64,000 bases of DNA from the NCBI GenBank assembly GCA_938049385.1, contig CALIBQ010000015.1, forward strand, positions 1 to 64,000. The letters are read 5' to 3'. A program made the position numbers and the translations under genes. The notes under the pieces are model-generated. The model searched no databases. It saw nothing but the letters and a program-made list of their open reading frames with translations, and had not been told where the DNA came from. The DNA is from an uncultured Anaerolineae bacterium. Lineage in GTDB: Bacteria > Chloroflexota > Anaerolineae > JACIWP01. Within the stretch, counting starts at the first letter, position 1, and each line of letters opens with the position of its first letter. Positions 25,560 through 35,186 of this stretch are shown here, piece by piece.

Positions 25560-27931
25560 TATGGTGCCTCCTGCAGAGGGGAATGGATGGCCTGCAGGTC
25601 TTGTGCCAATCCAAGGTTGGTCGGCGCGATCGCCAGCGCGTCCATCAGCACCTTGTGCGCTTGGAGCAGTAACTCGCGCCGGCGCCCTGCATCCTCCTCA
25701 CCTTCCGCCCACCCCTGGTAGATCGCGCTCAGCCGGCGCGCCCACTCCACCTGGCGCGGCTCCGCATTCCAGGCGGCCGTCATCATGCGCGCTGCCTCCT
25801 GCAGAACCGCAGAGCGCTGTTCGGGCGCGGCCTCGAGCCGGCCGGCGGCCAGCCAGCGCTGTGCCCAGACGTCATACGCCAGGGCATCATACGGCGGAAG
25901 CTTCACCGCAATTCGCATGGTGCTGTCCACTCGTGCCCAGTCCCCCGACGGCAGGGCACGTCGGCCCAGGGCGAGGTAGGCATCGCCGGCGGCTGGCCAG
26001 CCAGCGCCGACCAGGCCTGCCAGCAGGATGACCGCTCCCGCCACTCGCCAGGGCACCGCCCGCGCCGGCCGGCACACTGCATCTGGAACATCGCTGAGCA
26101 TTTGGGCAGTGATCACCATGCATGTCAGTATGCCGGCCGTGCCAACGAGCATTTGCCCGCGCGGGTCCCCGCCGGCGGCACGCATCCCTGCGCCTGCAAT
26201 CAACACCGGGAGCAGGGAACAGCTCACCGCTCCCCGCCAGGAGCGCGCCGGCATAGTCCACGCGTATAGCAGCAAGCCCGATAACCACATTACCGCCATC
26301 AGCGGCAGGAGGCTCAGCCGGGCATCCTCCCCAACGGCGACCAGCACCCCTGTCAGGCCGGCCCCTGTGATCGCCGGCAGTACCGGCCCATGATCGCGTG
26401 CTTCCTCATCCCCTGCGTCTGCCCTGCTGGCCAGCAGGACACCCAGCAGAACATACGCCGGCAGGGATACCCCCGCCGTTCCGAACCCCACCATCAGGTC
26501 CACGAAATGACCCACCAGGGCCGCAAGCGCGGCGATCGCCGTTCCCTCCACAGCTCCGATAGGACGATGTGGGGATGTGTCCCACAGCGCCGCGGCAGAA
26601 CCGACCGTCATCCCGCCGGCGATGGCGATGCCGGCCGCCGCCGGCCAGTACGCCGCCGGCAAACCCCACATCCATCCAACGGCCAGCACCACCGCCGCGC
26701 TGGCGGCACCCGCGCCGATCCCGCGCCACCGCCTAACACGCGGTGTCAGCGCTCGCAGGCCGGCCTGCACCGCTCCCACACCTAGGGACGCCCAGCAGGC
26801 CAGGCCGGCGGCCCCCTGCGCCAGCAAGATATCCAGCACGGCATTATGCGCCCGGTCCAGCAGGAGCGGCGCATTCTCCCCGGCGGTAGGCGCGCGATAC
26901 GACAGATGATTCGGCAGTATCATCCCCTGCACGTCCAGGCCATACCCGAGGGCCAGCCGCCATGCCGGCACCTTGTGCGTCAAGAACGCGATCAGCTCCC
27001 CCCAGAACTGCCCCCTCTGCCGGCCACTGCCGGTCGGGTCCAGCCAGCCGGCCGCCTCCGGCAGGGCAAGCCCCTGCGCCAGCATCCAGATGCTGGCCAA
27101 CGCCAGCACCAGCCCTGCGGCCGCGCCCAGCAGTATGCCGGCCGTATGCCGCCGGCGCGCCGCAACTAGGGTCAGAGCCAGCGCACCGGCCAGCGCCGTG
27201 CCCAGCCATGCCCCACGTGCTCCCGATCGCCACAACAGCCATACATTGACCGCAGTCCACACGGCCAGCCAGCCGGCATACCCCGTACGCCGAGCACCCC
27301 AAGCCGCCCACAGCTCCAGCCCCATCACCGGCAGGGCCAGCCCCAGGAAGCTTCCGAGGAAGTCGGGATTCCCCAGGCTGATAAAAGCTCTTCCCAGGAA
27401 AGGATCGCCCTGCCACATGGTCGGGAGCGGCCAGCCCAGCGCCCACCAGACGCCGGCGGTTCCGATCCAACTTCCTGCCAACACGATCACCTGACGGAGT
27501 GTCCGCCATCCGCCGGGAGAACTTGCCAGCAGGCCGGCCGCGATGATGCTCGCAATCAGTGCCAGTTGGGTGAAACTGCCGAATCCCCGATGGGGGCTTC
27601 CCCATATGCTCCAGCTTACCTGCATGGACCACAGCGGCGCGGACAGGGTCAGCGCCGCCAGGCCGGCCAGTCCGACGCGTGCCGGCCGGGGCATCTGGCT
27701 CCATAGGCTCGTGATCCCGGCGCGCGTGCCGGCGGGGTCCAGCAGTAGGGCGAGGCCAACTCCGCCCAGCGCCAGCAGGACCGCCAGCCGCGCTTTGTCC
27801 GGCTCAAAGCCGAAGCTGGCCGCCGGCATGCTCCACAGCGGGATCGCCGCCAGCGCGCACAGCAGGCCGGCCCATGTCCAGCGCATGCCCGGCGCGCTGC
27901 CGCGTCCCCTTCCTCCCCTCGTCTCAGACAT
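25559..27931 (-). CDS. O-antigen ligase/Wzy-like polymerase with C-terminal TPR-like tail
   Basis: 790 aa, about 14 or more membrane helices and a long periplasm-type loop (WQGDPFLGRAFISLGNPDF) as in the Wzy_C/WaaL family, which polymerise or ligate lipid-linked glycans at the membrane. The last about 110 residues are soluble and helical with a TPR look (DWARVDSTMRIAVKLPPYDA, AWNAEPRQVEWARRLSAIYQ). The ORF track starts at 28072, which lies inside the preceding GT4 gene. I take the ATG at 27931, overlapping that gene's stop by 8 nt. Confidence 0.85.
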   Translation of the reverse strand: MSETRGGRGRGSAPGMRWTWAGLLCALAAIPLWSMPAASFGFEPDKARLAVLLALGGVGLALLLDPAGTRAGITSLWSQMPRPARVGLAGLAALTLSAPLWSMQVSWSIWGSPHRGFGSFTQLALIASIIAAGLLASSPGGWRTLRQVIVLAGSWIGTAGVWWALGWPLPTMWQGDPFLGRAFISLGNPDFLGSFLGLALPVMGLELWAAWGARRTGYAGWLAVWTAVNVWLLWRSGARGAWLGTALAGALALTLVAARRRHTAGILLGAAAGLVLALASIWMLAQGLALPEAAGWLDPTGSGRQRGQFWGELIAFLTHKVPAWRLALGYGLDVQGMILPNHLSYRAPTAGENAPLLLDRAHNAVLDILLAQGAAGLACWASLGVGAVQAGLRALTPRVRRWRGIGAGAASAAVVLAVGWMWGLPAAYWPAAAGIAIAGGMTVGSAAALWDTSPHRPIGAVEGTAIAALAALVGHFVDLMVGFGTAGVSLPAYVLLGVLLASRADAGDEEARDHGPVLPAITGAGLTGVLVAVGEDARLSLLPLMAVMWLSGLLLYAWTMPARSWRGAVSCSLLPVLIAGAGMRAAGGDPRGQMLVGTAGILTCMVITAQMLSDVPDAVCRPARAVPWRVAGAVILLAGLVGAGWPAAGDAYLALGRRALPSGDWARVDSTMRIAVKLPPYDALAYDVWAQRWLAAGRLEAAPEQRSAVLQEAARMMTAAWNAEPRQVEWARRLSAIYQGWAEGEEDAGRRRELLLQAHKVLMDALAIAPTNLGLAQDLQAIHSPLQEAP

Positions 27932-29051
27932 GCAGTGCATCCAATCTCCGCAGGCTGGCGCGTGTTCGCTCCGCGATGGCGCTGGCATGCTCCTTTGCGG
28001 CGGCAGACATCCCCCGGTACAGAACCGGGTCTGCCAGCAGACGCTCGATGGCCTCGACAGCGGCATCGGCATCGCCGGCCGGCACCACCAGGCCCGTCAC
28101 CCCATCCTGTACGGCCTCGGCCACACCGCCCGTGCGCCATGCCGCCGAAGGGACACCGCACGCCGCCGCTTCCAGGTAGACCATCCCAAACCCCTCCACC
28201 TCGCCGTCCCGCTCATCCGGCGTCGGCAGTAGGACGAACAGGTCGCCGGCGGCGTACACCGCCGGCAAATCCGCATCCGGCACATCGCCCCAGAAGTGCA
28301 CCGCTGAGGCGATGCCCAGTTCCCGTGCCAAGGCTTCCAGCCGGCGGCGCTCTGGTCCCTCCCCGACGACCCAGTACTGCAGGCCTGGAAAGCGCCGGCG
28401 CAGTCGAGGGATCAGCGAGAGCACCACATGCACCCCTTTGCGCCGCTCCAGCCGCGCCACCGTCAGGAGGATCGGGCCATCTCCGCGCGCCGGCGCCGCC
28501 TGATGACCGATATTGGGAGCGCCCAGGAAGGGATGAATGACCTCGGTCTTGTCATCGGGATACCCCGACATTGCCACCAACTCGCTGGTATATCGGCTGA
28601 TGGCCAGCACATGGTCCGCGCCGTTCAGCGCCGCGGAGAGGAAGGGCCGCGCCCACCAGCGCAGGGCCGGCTTCCGGACATCATCCCCGAACGCCCAGAT
28701 GCGGTACGGGATGCCCCAACGTCTCTGTATCAGGCGCGCCGCCAGGCCGAACGGCAGTGCCTGGCCGCATTCCAGCATTTGGAACCGGTAGCGGCGGTGA
28801 AGCAAAGGGAACAAGCATATTGGGAAGAGAAACTGCGTCAGCCGGCGCCAGCCTGGAATTCCCCGTCCGAGTGCCGGCCAGCGCAGGACCGGGAACGGCT
28901 GACGCGCGTCGAACTCTCGCGCCCCGGGGAATGCCGGCGCCGCCACGACGATGCGGTCCGCGGCGAAGGACGCCCGCTGATACAGCCAGCTCTGGATGCC
29001 GCCGCGCGCCGGCGGGAACCCCAGTGTCACCAACAGAATATCCCGTCCCAT
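27924..29051 (-). CDS. Family 4 glycosyltransferase (GT-B)
   Basis: 375 aa retaining GT-B enzyme. The N-terminal domain opens LLVTLGFPPARGGIQSWLYQ. The C-terminal domain carries LTVARLERRKGVHVVLSLIP and the nucleotide-sugar Glu segment VEGFGMVYLEAAACGVP. Sugar donor unknown. It follows the other GT4 gene by 4 nt and overlaps the ligase gene, so it is in the polysaccharide operon. Confidence 0.92.
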   Translation of the reverse strand: MGRDILLVTLGFPPARGGIQSWLYQRASFAADRIVVAAPAFPGAREFDARQPFPVLRWPALGRGIPGWRRLTQFLFPICLFPLLHRRYRFQMLECGQALPFGLAARLIQRRWGIPYRIWAFGDDVRKPALRWWARPFLSAALNGADHVLAISRYTSELVAMSGYPDDKTEVIHPFLGAPNIGHQAAPARGDGPILLTVARLERRKGVHVVLSLIPRLRRRFPGLQYWVVGEGPERRRLEALARELGIASAVHFWGDVPDADLPAVYAAGDLFVLLPTPDERDGEVEGFGMVYLEAAACGVPSAAWRTGGVAEAVQDGVTGLVVPAGDADAAVEAIERLLADPVLYRGMSAAAKEHASAIAERTRASLRRLDALHV

Positions 29052-29055
29052 TTCC

Positions 29056-30222
29056 CTATGCGCGCCCGGGGCGCCGCTCCCCCTGGCCTGACGTCAGCTT
29101 GCGGTACAGCGCCACCCATTGGGGGAGGATTACTTCAGCGCGGCAGCGCGACCAAACAGCGCGCCGGCCGGCCTCGCCCCACTCCCCGGCCTGTTCAGGG
29201 TCGGCCAGCGCTTCGCGCACCGCTTCTGCGAGCGCGACCGCATCCCCCGGCGGCACCAGCCGGCCGCTCGCACCATCCTGCACCAGCTCCGGCAGACCGC
29301 CGACGCGCGAGGCGATGACCGGCCGGCCAAGGGCCAGCGCCTCCAGCGCGGCCAGCCCGAACGCCTCGCGGAGGGAGGGAACGATCACCAGGTCGCAGGC
29401 GTACAGCCACGGGCGGATATCCGGCTGAAAGCCGGCCCAGATGATGCCCTCCGTAGAGGACCGCCGGTCCGCCGGCCCCACGACCGCCAGCCTCACATCA
29501 GGACGCTCTCGGTGGATCAATGGAAATGCCTTCAGCAGGACGTCCAGTCCCTTCTCCCGGCTGTCCCGCCCGAAATATCCCAGCAGGGGAGCCTGCTCAC
29601 CGAGGCCCAAGCGCCGGCGTGTTTCCGCCCGCCATACCTCCGCGCCGCCGGCCTCCCAGCTTGGCTCGATGAAATTGGGCAGATGAACAATGCGTTCCGC
29701 CGGCACCCCCCATCGGCGTAAGAGCCGGCATTGATGCTCCGATACCCCGATGACGCAGTCAAAGCGCGGCAGGAGAAGCCGGTCCAGGAACTCGTACAGG
29801 CGCACCCTGGCCGTAGCGCCGGTATGTCCATGACAGGTGCTTACGAGCATGATGTCAAGCCCACTCCCTCGCGCCGCCCATGCCAGCACATCACTGCGGT
29901 AATCGTTGCTGTGTACCACCAGCGGGTGCTTCTGCTGAAGCAGTGCGCGTAGGGAAGTGCCGGCCCGCCGCGACCACGGCGCAGGGTCGAGGATTTGCAC
30001 CGCCGGCACTCTATGCTCTGCGGCGAAGCGTACGGCCGGATGCTCGTCCGGCCGGCCGGACTGCTGTCGGTACAGCAGGCCCAACTCTGGCCGGAAGCCG
30101 GCAGACGCCAGAGCCTGCGCAGTATAGACCAGCCGGCGCTCAATGCCGGCGCATTCGACACTGCTTCGCAGGAACACTATATCCAGCCCAGTCGGGTTCA
30201 CCGTATCACGGCCTCTGCCCAT
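29056..30222 (-). CDS. Family 4 glycosyltransferase (GT-B)
   Basis: 388 aa retaining GT-B enzyme: an N-terminal acceptor domain (SSVECAGIERRLVYTAQAL), LLGYFGRDSREKGLDVLLKA, and the donor-site EAFGLAALEALALGRPVIAS. The ORF track opens at 30408, well inside the preceding gene. ATG at 30222 overlaps that gene by 25 nt. A GTG at 30201 that overlaps the upstream stop (GTGA) is an equally possible start. Acts in the same surface-glycan pathway as its neighbours. Confidence 0.9.
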   Translation of the reverse strand: MGRGRDTVNPTGLDIVFLRSSVECAGIERRLVYTAQALASAGFRPELGLLYRQQSGRPDEHPAVRFAAEHRVPAVQILDPAPWSRRAGTSLRALLQQKHPLVVHSNDYRSDVLAWAARGSGLDIMLVSTCHGHTGATARVRLYEFLDRLLLPRFDCVIGVSEHQCRLLRRWGVPAERIVHLPNFIEPSWEAGGAEVWRAETRRRLGLGEQAPLLGYFGRDSREKGLDVLLKAFPLIHRERPDVRLAVVGPADRRSSTEGIIWAGFQPDIRPWLYACDLVIVPSLREAFGLAALEALALGRPVIASRVGGLPELVQDGASGRLVPPGDAVALAEAVREALADPEQAGEWGEAGRRAVWSRCRAEVILPQWVALYRKLTSGQGERRPGRA

Positions 30223-32105
30223 AATCGTCTGATCACCCGCCGGTGCAGTAGCGCTTTGTCGCGCGCCGCCGGCCCAAATACCATCAGTTTCATCAGTGAC
30301 AGCAGGGTTATCATCCAGCGGTAGGCATGCCCCGCCAGCCGGCCGTGATGCTTGCAGAAATAGCGTAGGAGGCTGACCAGGGCATGAATGCCGGCTTCCT
30401 CCGGGCACAGGGCACTGCTGACAGCCCCATAATGATGCACCCTTGCCCGCCCCACATAATATATCCGCCAGCCGGCGGCATGCAAGGCCCGACAGAGGTC
30501 CACATCCTCGGCATACAGGAAATAGCGCTCATCGAATCCACCGACCTCATCCCATGCCCGCCGGCGCACGCACAGCGCCGCGCCCGACACTGCCGGCACC
30601 TCCGCAGTTTCATCTCCAGGTAGGACCGCCAAACGCGAAAACGACAGTGCCGCCAGACCAACTTTCTCCAGGAATTCCGTCCAGAGCGTGGGAAAACGCC
30701 TTGCAGAAAGGGGATACGGCCCTCCGTCCGGCGTCAGCAGTTGAGGGCCGGCCGCCCCAATTTCCGGGCGCCCCGCCAGTTCCGCAAGCAGTACCGCGAC
30801 CGCGCCGCGCTCGACTGCTGTGTCTGGATTGAGGAACCAGAGATACTCCCCGCGCGCCTGTTGGGCGGCGCGGTTGGCCGCCGCGGCAAAGCCCAGGTTC
30901 TCCGGAAAGGCCAGCACGCGGACGTCGGGAGCATGCCGGCCCAGCCATTCCACTGTTCCGTCCTCTGACCCATTGTCCGCGACGATGATTTCCGCCGGCA
31001 CATCCGCCAGCGCCGGCCGAAGGGAATCCAGGCACCGCTCCAGCGCCAGCCGGCAGTTCCAGGTCACGATAATGACGGACAATTCCGGGGATATGGGCGG
31101 TCCATCACCGCCCAGCAGGCGCGGAGCCGGCGCCGGCCGAGCGCTCGCCCAGATGCACCCCCCATTTCCCCACGCCTGTTCCAAGCCGGCGGCCAGATGC
31201 GTCAGCGGTTTCACAAGGTACCATACTGCCGGCAGATGCATCTGATGCGCGGAGGCCCAATTTCGGATGCTCCCTTCCCAGCCGACAGCGGAAGGCCGCG
31301 AGCGCGAGGTGATATCTGTAAAGCCAGCCTCCTGCAGAAGCCGGCGCAGGGCGGCCGGCGTGAAATTGTAGCGGTGCCGCGGCACGTCGAGATGCATCCA
31401 ATATCGCCCGAACAGCCGTGCCTGCAGGCTGTCCAGATTGGGGACTTCCAGGAGCAGGCGCCCCCCAGGTCGCAGAAGACGCCTGGACTCCCGCAGTGCC
31501 GCCAAGGGGGAAGTCGTATGTTCGAGGCTGTGCCAGAAGGTGATGACGTCGAACTGCTCAAGGGCAAAGGGCATTTGCTCGGCGCGGCCGGCGGCGAACG
31601 GCCCTGCACCCCACACGTCGGCAGGAGCACTGGTCAGCGCCGGCTCCAATCCGAAAGCTCGCCAGCCTAGGTCGCGCACCGCCCGGACATACTGGCCCGC
31701 ACCGCATCCGGCATCCAGCAGTTTGCCCTGGCGAACATAGGGGGGCATATGGGACAAACGGCCGGCAAGCAACCATCCCACCACCGTCCCAAGCACCCTC
31801 GCCAGCCAAGGAGGCGAAGGCGCCGGATAGCCGTATCGGCATGAGAGCACAGTGCGTTTCAGCCATCGCCGCCAGCCGGCGCGCGCCGGCACAGGCGCCA
31901 GCTCCACCGCCGGCAAAGGCGGCACTTCGACGGGCTCCGCCAGCCATGCCAAGCCGCAGTGCCGGCAGTGCCGCAGTATGTACTCGCCGGGGGTTCCCAG
32001 CCGCCAGTCGCGAACCCTTATCTGCTCGCCGAGGTCTTTCCAGCCGCAGATGGGACAGCCGGCCGGCCCATCGTCTTGGGACAGCACATCCGTTCGCCAA
32101 TCCAT
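30198..32105 (-). CDS. Fusion of a zinc-finger SAM methyltransferase and a family 2 glycosyltransferase
   Basis: 635 aa with two enzymes in one chain. The N-terminal part has a CPICG..CRHCG zinc pair (residues about 17-50), then a class I methyltransferase with LLDAGCGAGQYVRAVRDLG, FWHSLEHTTSPLAALRE and LLRPGGRLLLEVPN (about 125-260). The C-terminal part from about 345 is a rhamnosyltransferase-like GT2: LSVIIVTWNCRLALERCLDS, VADNGSEDGTVEWL, FLNPDTAV and GFDERYFLYAEDVDLC. The methylase may cap or modify the sugar that the transferase adds; that is inference. No frameshift is seen at the junction. It is 9 nt from the glycosidase gene upstream. Confidence 0.9.
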   Translation of the reverse strand: MDWRTDVLSQDDGPAGCPICGWKDLGEQIRVRDWRLGTPGEYILRHCRHCGLAWLAEPVEVPPLPAVELAPVPARAGWRRWLKRTVLSCRYGYPAPSPPWLARVLGTVVGWLLAGRLSHMPPYVRQGKLLDAGCGAGQYVRAVRDLGWRAFGLEPALTSAPADVWGAGPFAAGRAEQMPFALEQFDVITFWHSLEHTTSPLAALRESRRLLRPGGRLLLEVPNLDSLQARLFGRYWMHLDVPRHRYNFTPAALRRLLQEAGFTDITSRSRPSAVGWEGSIRNWASAHQMHLPAVWYLVKPLTHLAAGLEQAWGNGGCIWASARPAPAPRLLGGDGPPISPELSVIIVTWNCRLALERCLDSLRPALADVPAEIIVADNGSEDGTVEWLGRHAPDVRVLAFPENLGFAAAANRAAQQARGEYLWFLNPDTAVERGAVAVLLAELAGRPEIGAAGPQLLTPDGGPYPLSARRFPTLWTEFLEKVGLAALSFSRLAVLPGDETAEVPAVSGAALCVRRRAWDEVGGFDERYFLYAEDVDLCRALHAAGWRIYYVGRARVHHYGAVSSALCPEEAGIHALVSLLRYFCKHHGRLAGHAYRWMITLLSLMKLMVFGPAARDKALLHRRVIRRLWAEAVIR

Positions 32106-32114
32106 AGGGTATGG

Positions 32115-33482
32115 TCAGCGGGCTCCCCGGTACATGCGCGGCAGATAGAGCGCCGGCCCCGGCAGTTCTGCAAGCTCCAGGGGATAGACAATGCGCGGGT
32201 CCGGCCCCACCGGGAAGCTGGTGACGCCGTCCCGCCGGCCGTCCAGGTCCTCCGGTGAGCCGTCCAGGACGCCGCTCCGCCGGCCGCCCTTGTCCACCAG
32301 CCACACGCCGGGCGCCGGCATGGACATGGTCTGCGTGACCGTCTCGCTCCAGCAGACGGTCTTTTCGCGGCCGCCGGCGCCAAACACATAGGCCTCCAGC
32401 GTGCCCTGCGAGACATCGCGGAGATACTGCAGGCCGGCCAGCTCGCGGGTAAAGGTCTGATACGCGGTGTACGATGGCTTAGCGGAGCCATCCGCCCGCA
32501 GAAGCCCGTACTTGCGCGGGTCGTTTGGGTCATCCATCATCTCGAACCAGACGATGGCGCGCAGGCCGGCGGCATGGGCACGGGCATGCGCCTGCACCAG
32601 ATAGCGACTGCTGGCCTCCTCGCTGTAATCCTGCCTGTCCTCCGCCGGCCCGTCGCTGGGATAACCCACCTCCGTCAGGATAATGGGTTTCTGCAGGCCG
32701 GCCTGTGCCAGCACGCCGCGCACATAGGCCGTTTTCCCGATCAGGTCCCTGCCGAAAGGGTCCCAGCGCCAGTGGAATGCCCGGTAATAGTGGAAATTCA
32801 TCATGTCAAACTGCTTCCCGCCGGGGCTGGCCAGCACCTGGTTCAGGAACATGTGGTTGAAATAGTCATCCAACAGCTCCATCGCCAGGCCGCCGAACAC
32901 CATCTGGGCCTGCGGGTCCACCGCTTTCACAGCGGGATAGACCTGGCCCAGCAGTGCGGCATACTGCGCCGGATACGCCCCCCAGCATCCGCCCTGCTGG
33001 TGCATATCGGGGCGCTGATTGTCCGGCTCGTTGTACAGCTCCCAGTACTTGATGTGATAGGGTGCGCCGCTGTAGCGTGTTACTGCCGCCTGCAGGAAGC
33101 TGACCAGCCGGCCCACTGGCACCTTATCTATCGGCCCGCAGGGGGTGGTAGCCGCCCAGTTCGGATTGTCCCGCACGGTCACCATGATGGCAAAGCCGGC
33201 CTGCGCCATAGCGCCGAAGAGCGCATCGTATTTGTCCCAAATGTAGGTCGATGGGTTGGTGTTCGCCGGCTCGACCTCCGCCCAGCGCAGGTTGACCCGA
33301 ATCAGCCCCGCGCCCACCTCACCTGCCGGCCCCAGCAGATCGCGCTGGGAGAGGATATCCCGGAACTGGATGCCGTAGAAGGGCAGGGCCGGCGCCTGGA
33401 TGGCGCTCGTCCCGCTTTCGGCCGGCGGTAACACTGCCCCTAGCACCAGCACTGCTATCAATATCAGCGCCCTTTTCATCAT
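32115..33482 (-). CDS. Secreted clan-A glycoside hydrolase-like protein
   Basis: 455 aa. Signal peptide (RALILIAVLVLGAVLPPAES), then a TIM barrel. The two catalytic carboxylates of clan GH-A are visible: YWELYNEPDNQR (acid/base Glu) near residue 147 and IILTEVGYPSDG (nucleophile Glu) near residue 265. It could belong to GH39, GH5 or a related family. The C-terminus ends ALYLPRMYRGAR, resembling the Leu-Pro tail seen on other secreted proteins here. It is a paralogue of the next gene upstream (33556-35142), with the same motif order and similar wording throughout. Likely trims or remodels the polysaccharide made by the operon. Confidence 0.85.
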   Translation of the reverse strand: MMKRALILIAVLVLGAVLPPAESGTSAIQAPALPFYGIQFRDILSQRDLLGPAGEVGAGLIRVNLRWAEVEPANTNPSTYIWDKYDALFGAMAQAGFAIMVTVRDNPNWAATTPCGPIDKVPVGRLVSFLQAAVTRYSGAPYHIKYWELYNEPDNQRPDMHQQGGCWGAYPAQYAALLGQVYPAVKAVDPQAQMVFGGLAMELLDDYFNHMFLNQVLASPGGKQFDMMNFHYYRAFHWRWDPFGRDLIGKTAYVRGVLAQAGLQKPIILTEVGYPSDGPAEDRQDYSEEASSRYLVQAHARAHAAGLRAIVWFEMMDDPNDPRKYGLLRADGSAKPSYTAYQTFTRELAGLQYLRDVSQGTLEAYVFGAGGREKTVCWSETVTQTMSMPAPGVWLVDKGGRRSGVLDGSPEDLDGRRDGVTSFPVGPDPRIVYPLELAELPGPALYLPRMYRGAR

Positions 33483-33555
33483 CCGCGTGCTCCTTCCACA
33501 TTCTCGCTCCCCTGACGGTCCGCGCGGGTTGTTTGCGCGGTCTAGCCCCGACCCC

Positions 33556-35142
33556 TCATTGGGCCAGGATTAAGGGGAGCCAGACGCGTTCCCCGACAGC
33601 CGGCGTCCCCGTCGGAGATGGCGCAGGATCGGGCGTGGCGGTCGGCGTCCCGCTGGGTGTGGCGGTGCTCGTAGCAGTGGGCGTGGTGGTGGGAGTCGGG
33701 GTTGCTGTGGCCGTAGGGGATGGTGTGACTGTGCCGGATGGTATCGCGGTATTCGTCGGCGTCGGCGTCGCAGAGTAGCGCTCCACAAAAACAGGCTCGT
33801 TGGTCAGCCAGAGCGTGATTTTGCCATCCCGCTTGCCATCTTTATCTTCGGCGCTCCCATCGGCGATGACCACTGCCTCATACGGGTCGCAGGTGGTATC
33901 ACCGCACTGCCGGCGCCACACCAGCGCCTGTGTCCATTCCACATACATCCTCTTATACCCATCATTCCACACGCACCACCCTATGATTAATTCTATGCCG
34001 TCCTTATTGAATTGATACGCCTCTAAGCCATACGGACTTGGATCAGGGGTTTTGAAATACGGGCCAATATATGCCGCACCGCTCAGTTTCCCCACCAGGA
34101 AGCGGTACACGTCGTAGCCGGCCTGTGGGGACAACTGCGAATTCAGCAGGCCGTACAGACGCACATCCTCGGGACCGTCCACCATCTGATACCAAATGAT
34201 GATGCCGATGCCCTCCGCAACCGCCCGCACATTGCCTTGGATGACATAGCGCGAGTTGCCCCTTGGGGTATAGCCTTCCGCCGGCGGGCCGGCGTAGGGG
34301 TGTCCCAATTCCGTGATCACAAAGGGTTTCATCTGCACGCCGTTGCGCGTGAGCACCGATTTCAGTGCATCCAATTTGCCCTGCAGGTCCACGCGCGTGG
34401 AAGAATCCCAGTTCGTATGATATTCATGAAAGTAATGGAAATTCATGACATCGAAATACGGGCCGCCGCCGGCGCGCAGTACATCATCCAGGAAGTTCAT
34501 GTTCAGGTGGTCCACATAGCGGTACTCATACCCGAGCGCGCCGATGAGCACGATGGCCTGTGGGTCCGCCTGCTTGATAGCGGGATAGACCACCTTCAGC
34601 ATGTCGGCATAGGCGCGGCCGGCGTTCCCCCAGCACCCGCCCAGATTCACAAACCAGCCGTCGGTGCGCTTGTTGTCCGGCTCGTTGTACAGCTCCCAGA
34701 CCCGGATATTGTATGGAGGCTGGCTGTAACGAGATACAGCGGCGCGAGCGAAGCGCGCCAGCTCGTTCGGGTCATACAGCGGCCCACAGCGCGTCGCCGC
34801 CGCCCATCCGGGATTGTCGCGGATCGTTACCACGAGCTGAAGGCCGGCCTCCGCCGCGCGCCGGAAAATCGCGTCGTAAGAGGCCCAGTTGTACTGCGGA
34901 GGGTCTGTCTTGACTGGCTCTACGCTGTCCCATGACAGCTTGACGCGCGCCCAGCGGGCGCCGGCGTTCACCGCATACGACAGCCCCTGCGATTCGTCAA
35001 TGGTGCCCCGCATGTCCACCCCGAAGGGGGAGGCCGGCGGCCAGTTCGGCAGGTTCCCCTGCCCCCAGCTCATTTGCTGAAAAGCCAGTCCCGCCAAGAG
35101 CAAAATAACAGAGATACTGATGAACAGGTACGTGCGCCGCAT
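33556..35142 (-). CDS. Secreted clan-A glycoside hydrolase with Thr/Pro stalk
   Basis: 528 aa. Signal/anchor helix (TYLFISISVILLLAGLAF), TIM barrel with VWELYNEPDNKRT and FVITELGHPYAG, then a Thr/Pro-rich stalk from about residue 455 and the tail RVWLPLILAQ. Close paralogue of 32115-33482. The ORF track extends to 35808, but that stretch is the antisense-frame shadow of the Thr/Pro gene upstream. ATG at 35142 has TAAGGAC just before it. The stalk and tail suggest display at the cell surface. Confidence 0.85.
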   Translation of the reverse strand: MRRTYLFISISVILLLAGLAFQQMSWGQGNLPNWPPASPFGVDMRGTIDESQGLSYAVNAGARWARVKLSWDSVEPVKTDPPQYNWASYDAIFRRAAEAGLQLVVTIRDNPGWAAATRCGPLYDPNELARFARAAVSRYSQPPYNIRVWELYNEPDNKRTDGWFVNLGGCWGNAGRAYADMLKVVYPAIKQADPQAIVLIGALGYEYRYVDHLNMNFLDDVLRAGGGPYFDVMNFHYFHEYHTNWDSSTRVDLQGKLDALKSVLTRNGVQMKPFVITELGHPYAGPPAEGYTPRGNSRYVIQGNVRAVAEGIGIIIWYQMVDGPEDVRLYGLLNSQLSPQAGYDVYRFLVGKLSGAAYIGPYFKTPDPSPYGLEAYQFNKDGIELIIGWCVWNDGYKRMYVEWTQALVWRRQCGDTTCDPYEAVVIADGSAEDKDGKRDGKITLWLTNEPVFVERYSATPTPTNTAIPSGTVTPSPTATATPTPTTTPTATSTATPSGTPTATPDPAPSPTGTPAVGERVWLPLILAQ

Positions 35143-35186
35143 GTCCTTACCTCGATAAGGGAATATCGTCAAACCGATTGCGGCCT

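Noticed and set aside
33533-33778. Valine/glycine-rich plus-strand ORF (also 35074-35859 and 57529-57864)
   Set aside because: The VGVGVAVGV-type peptides are the antisense translation of Thr/Pro codon repeats, not elastin-like proteins.
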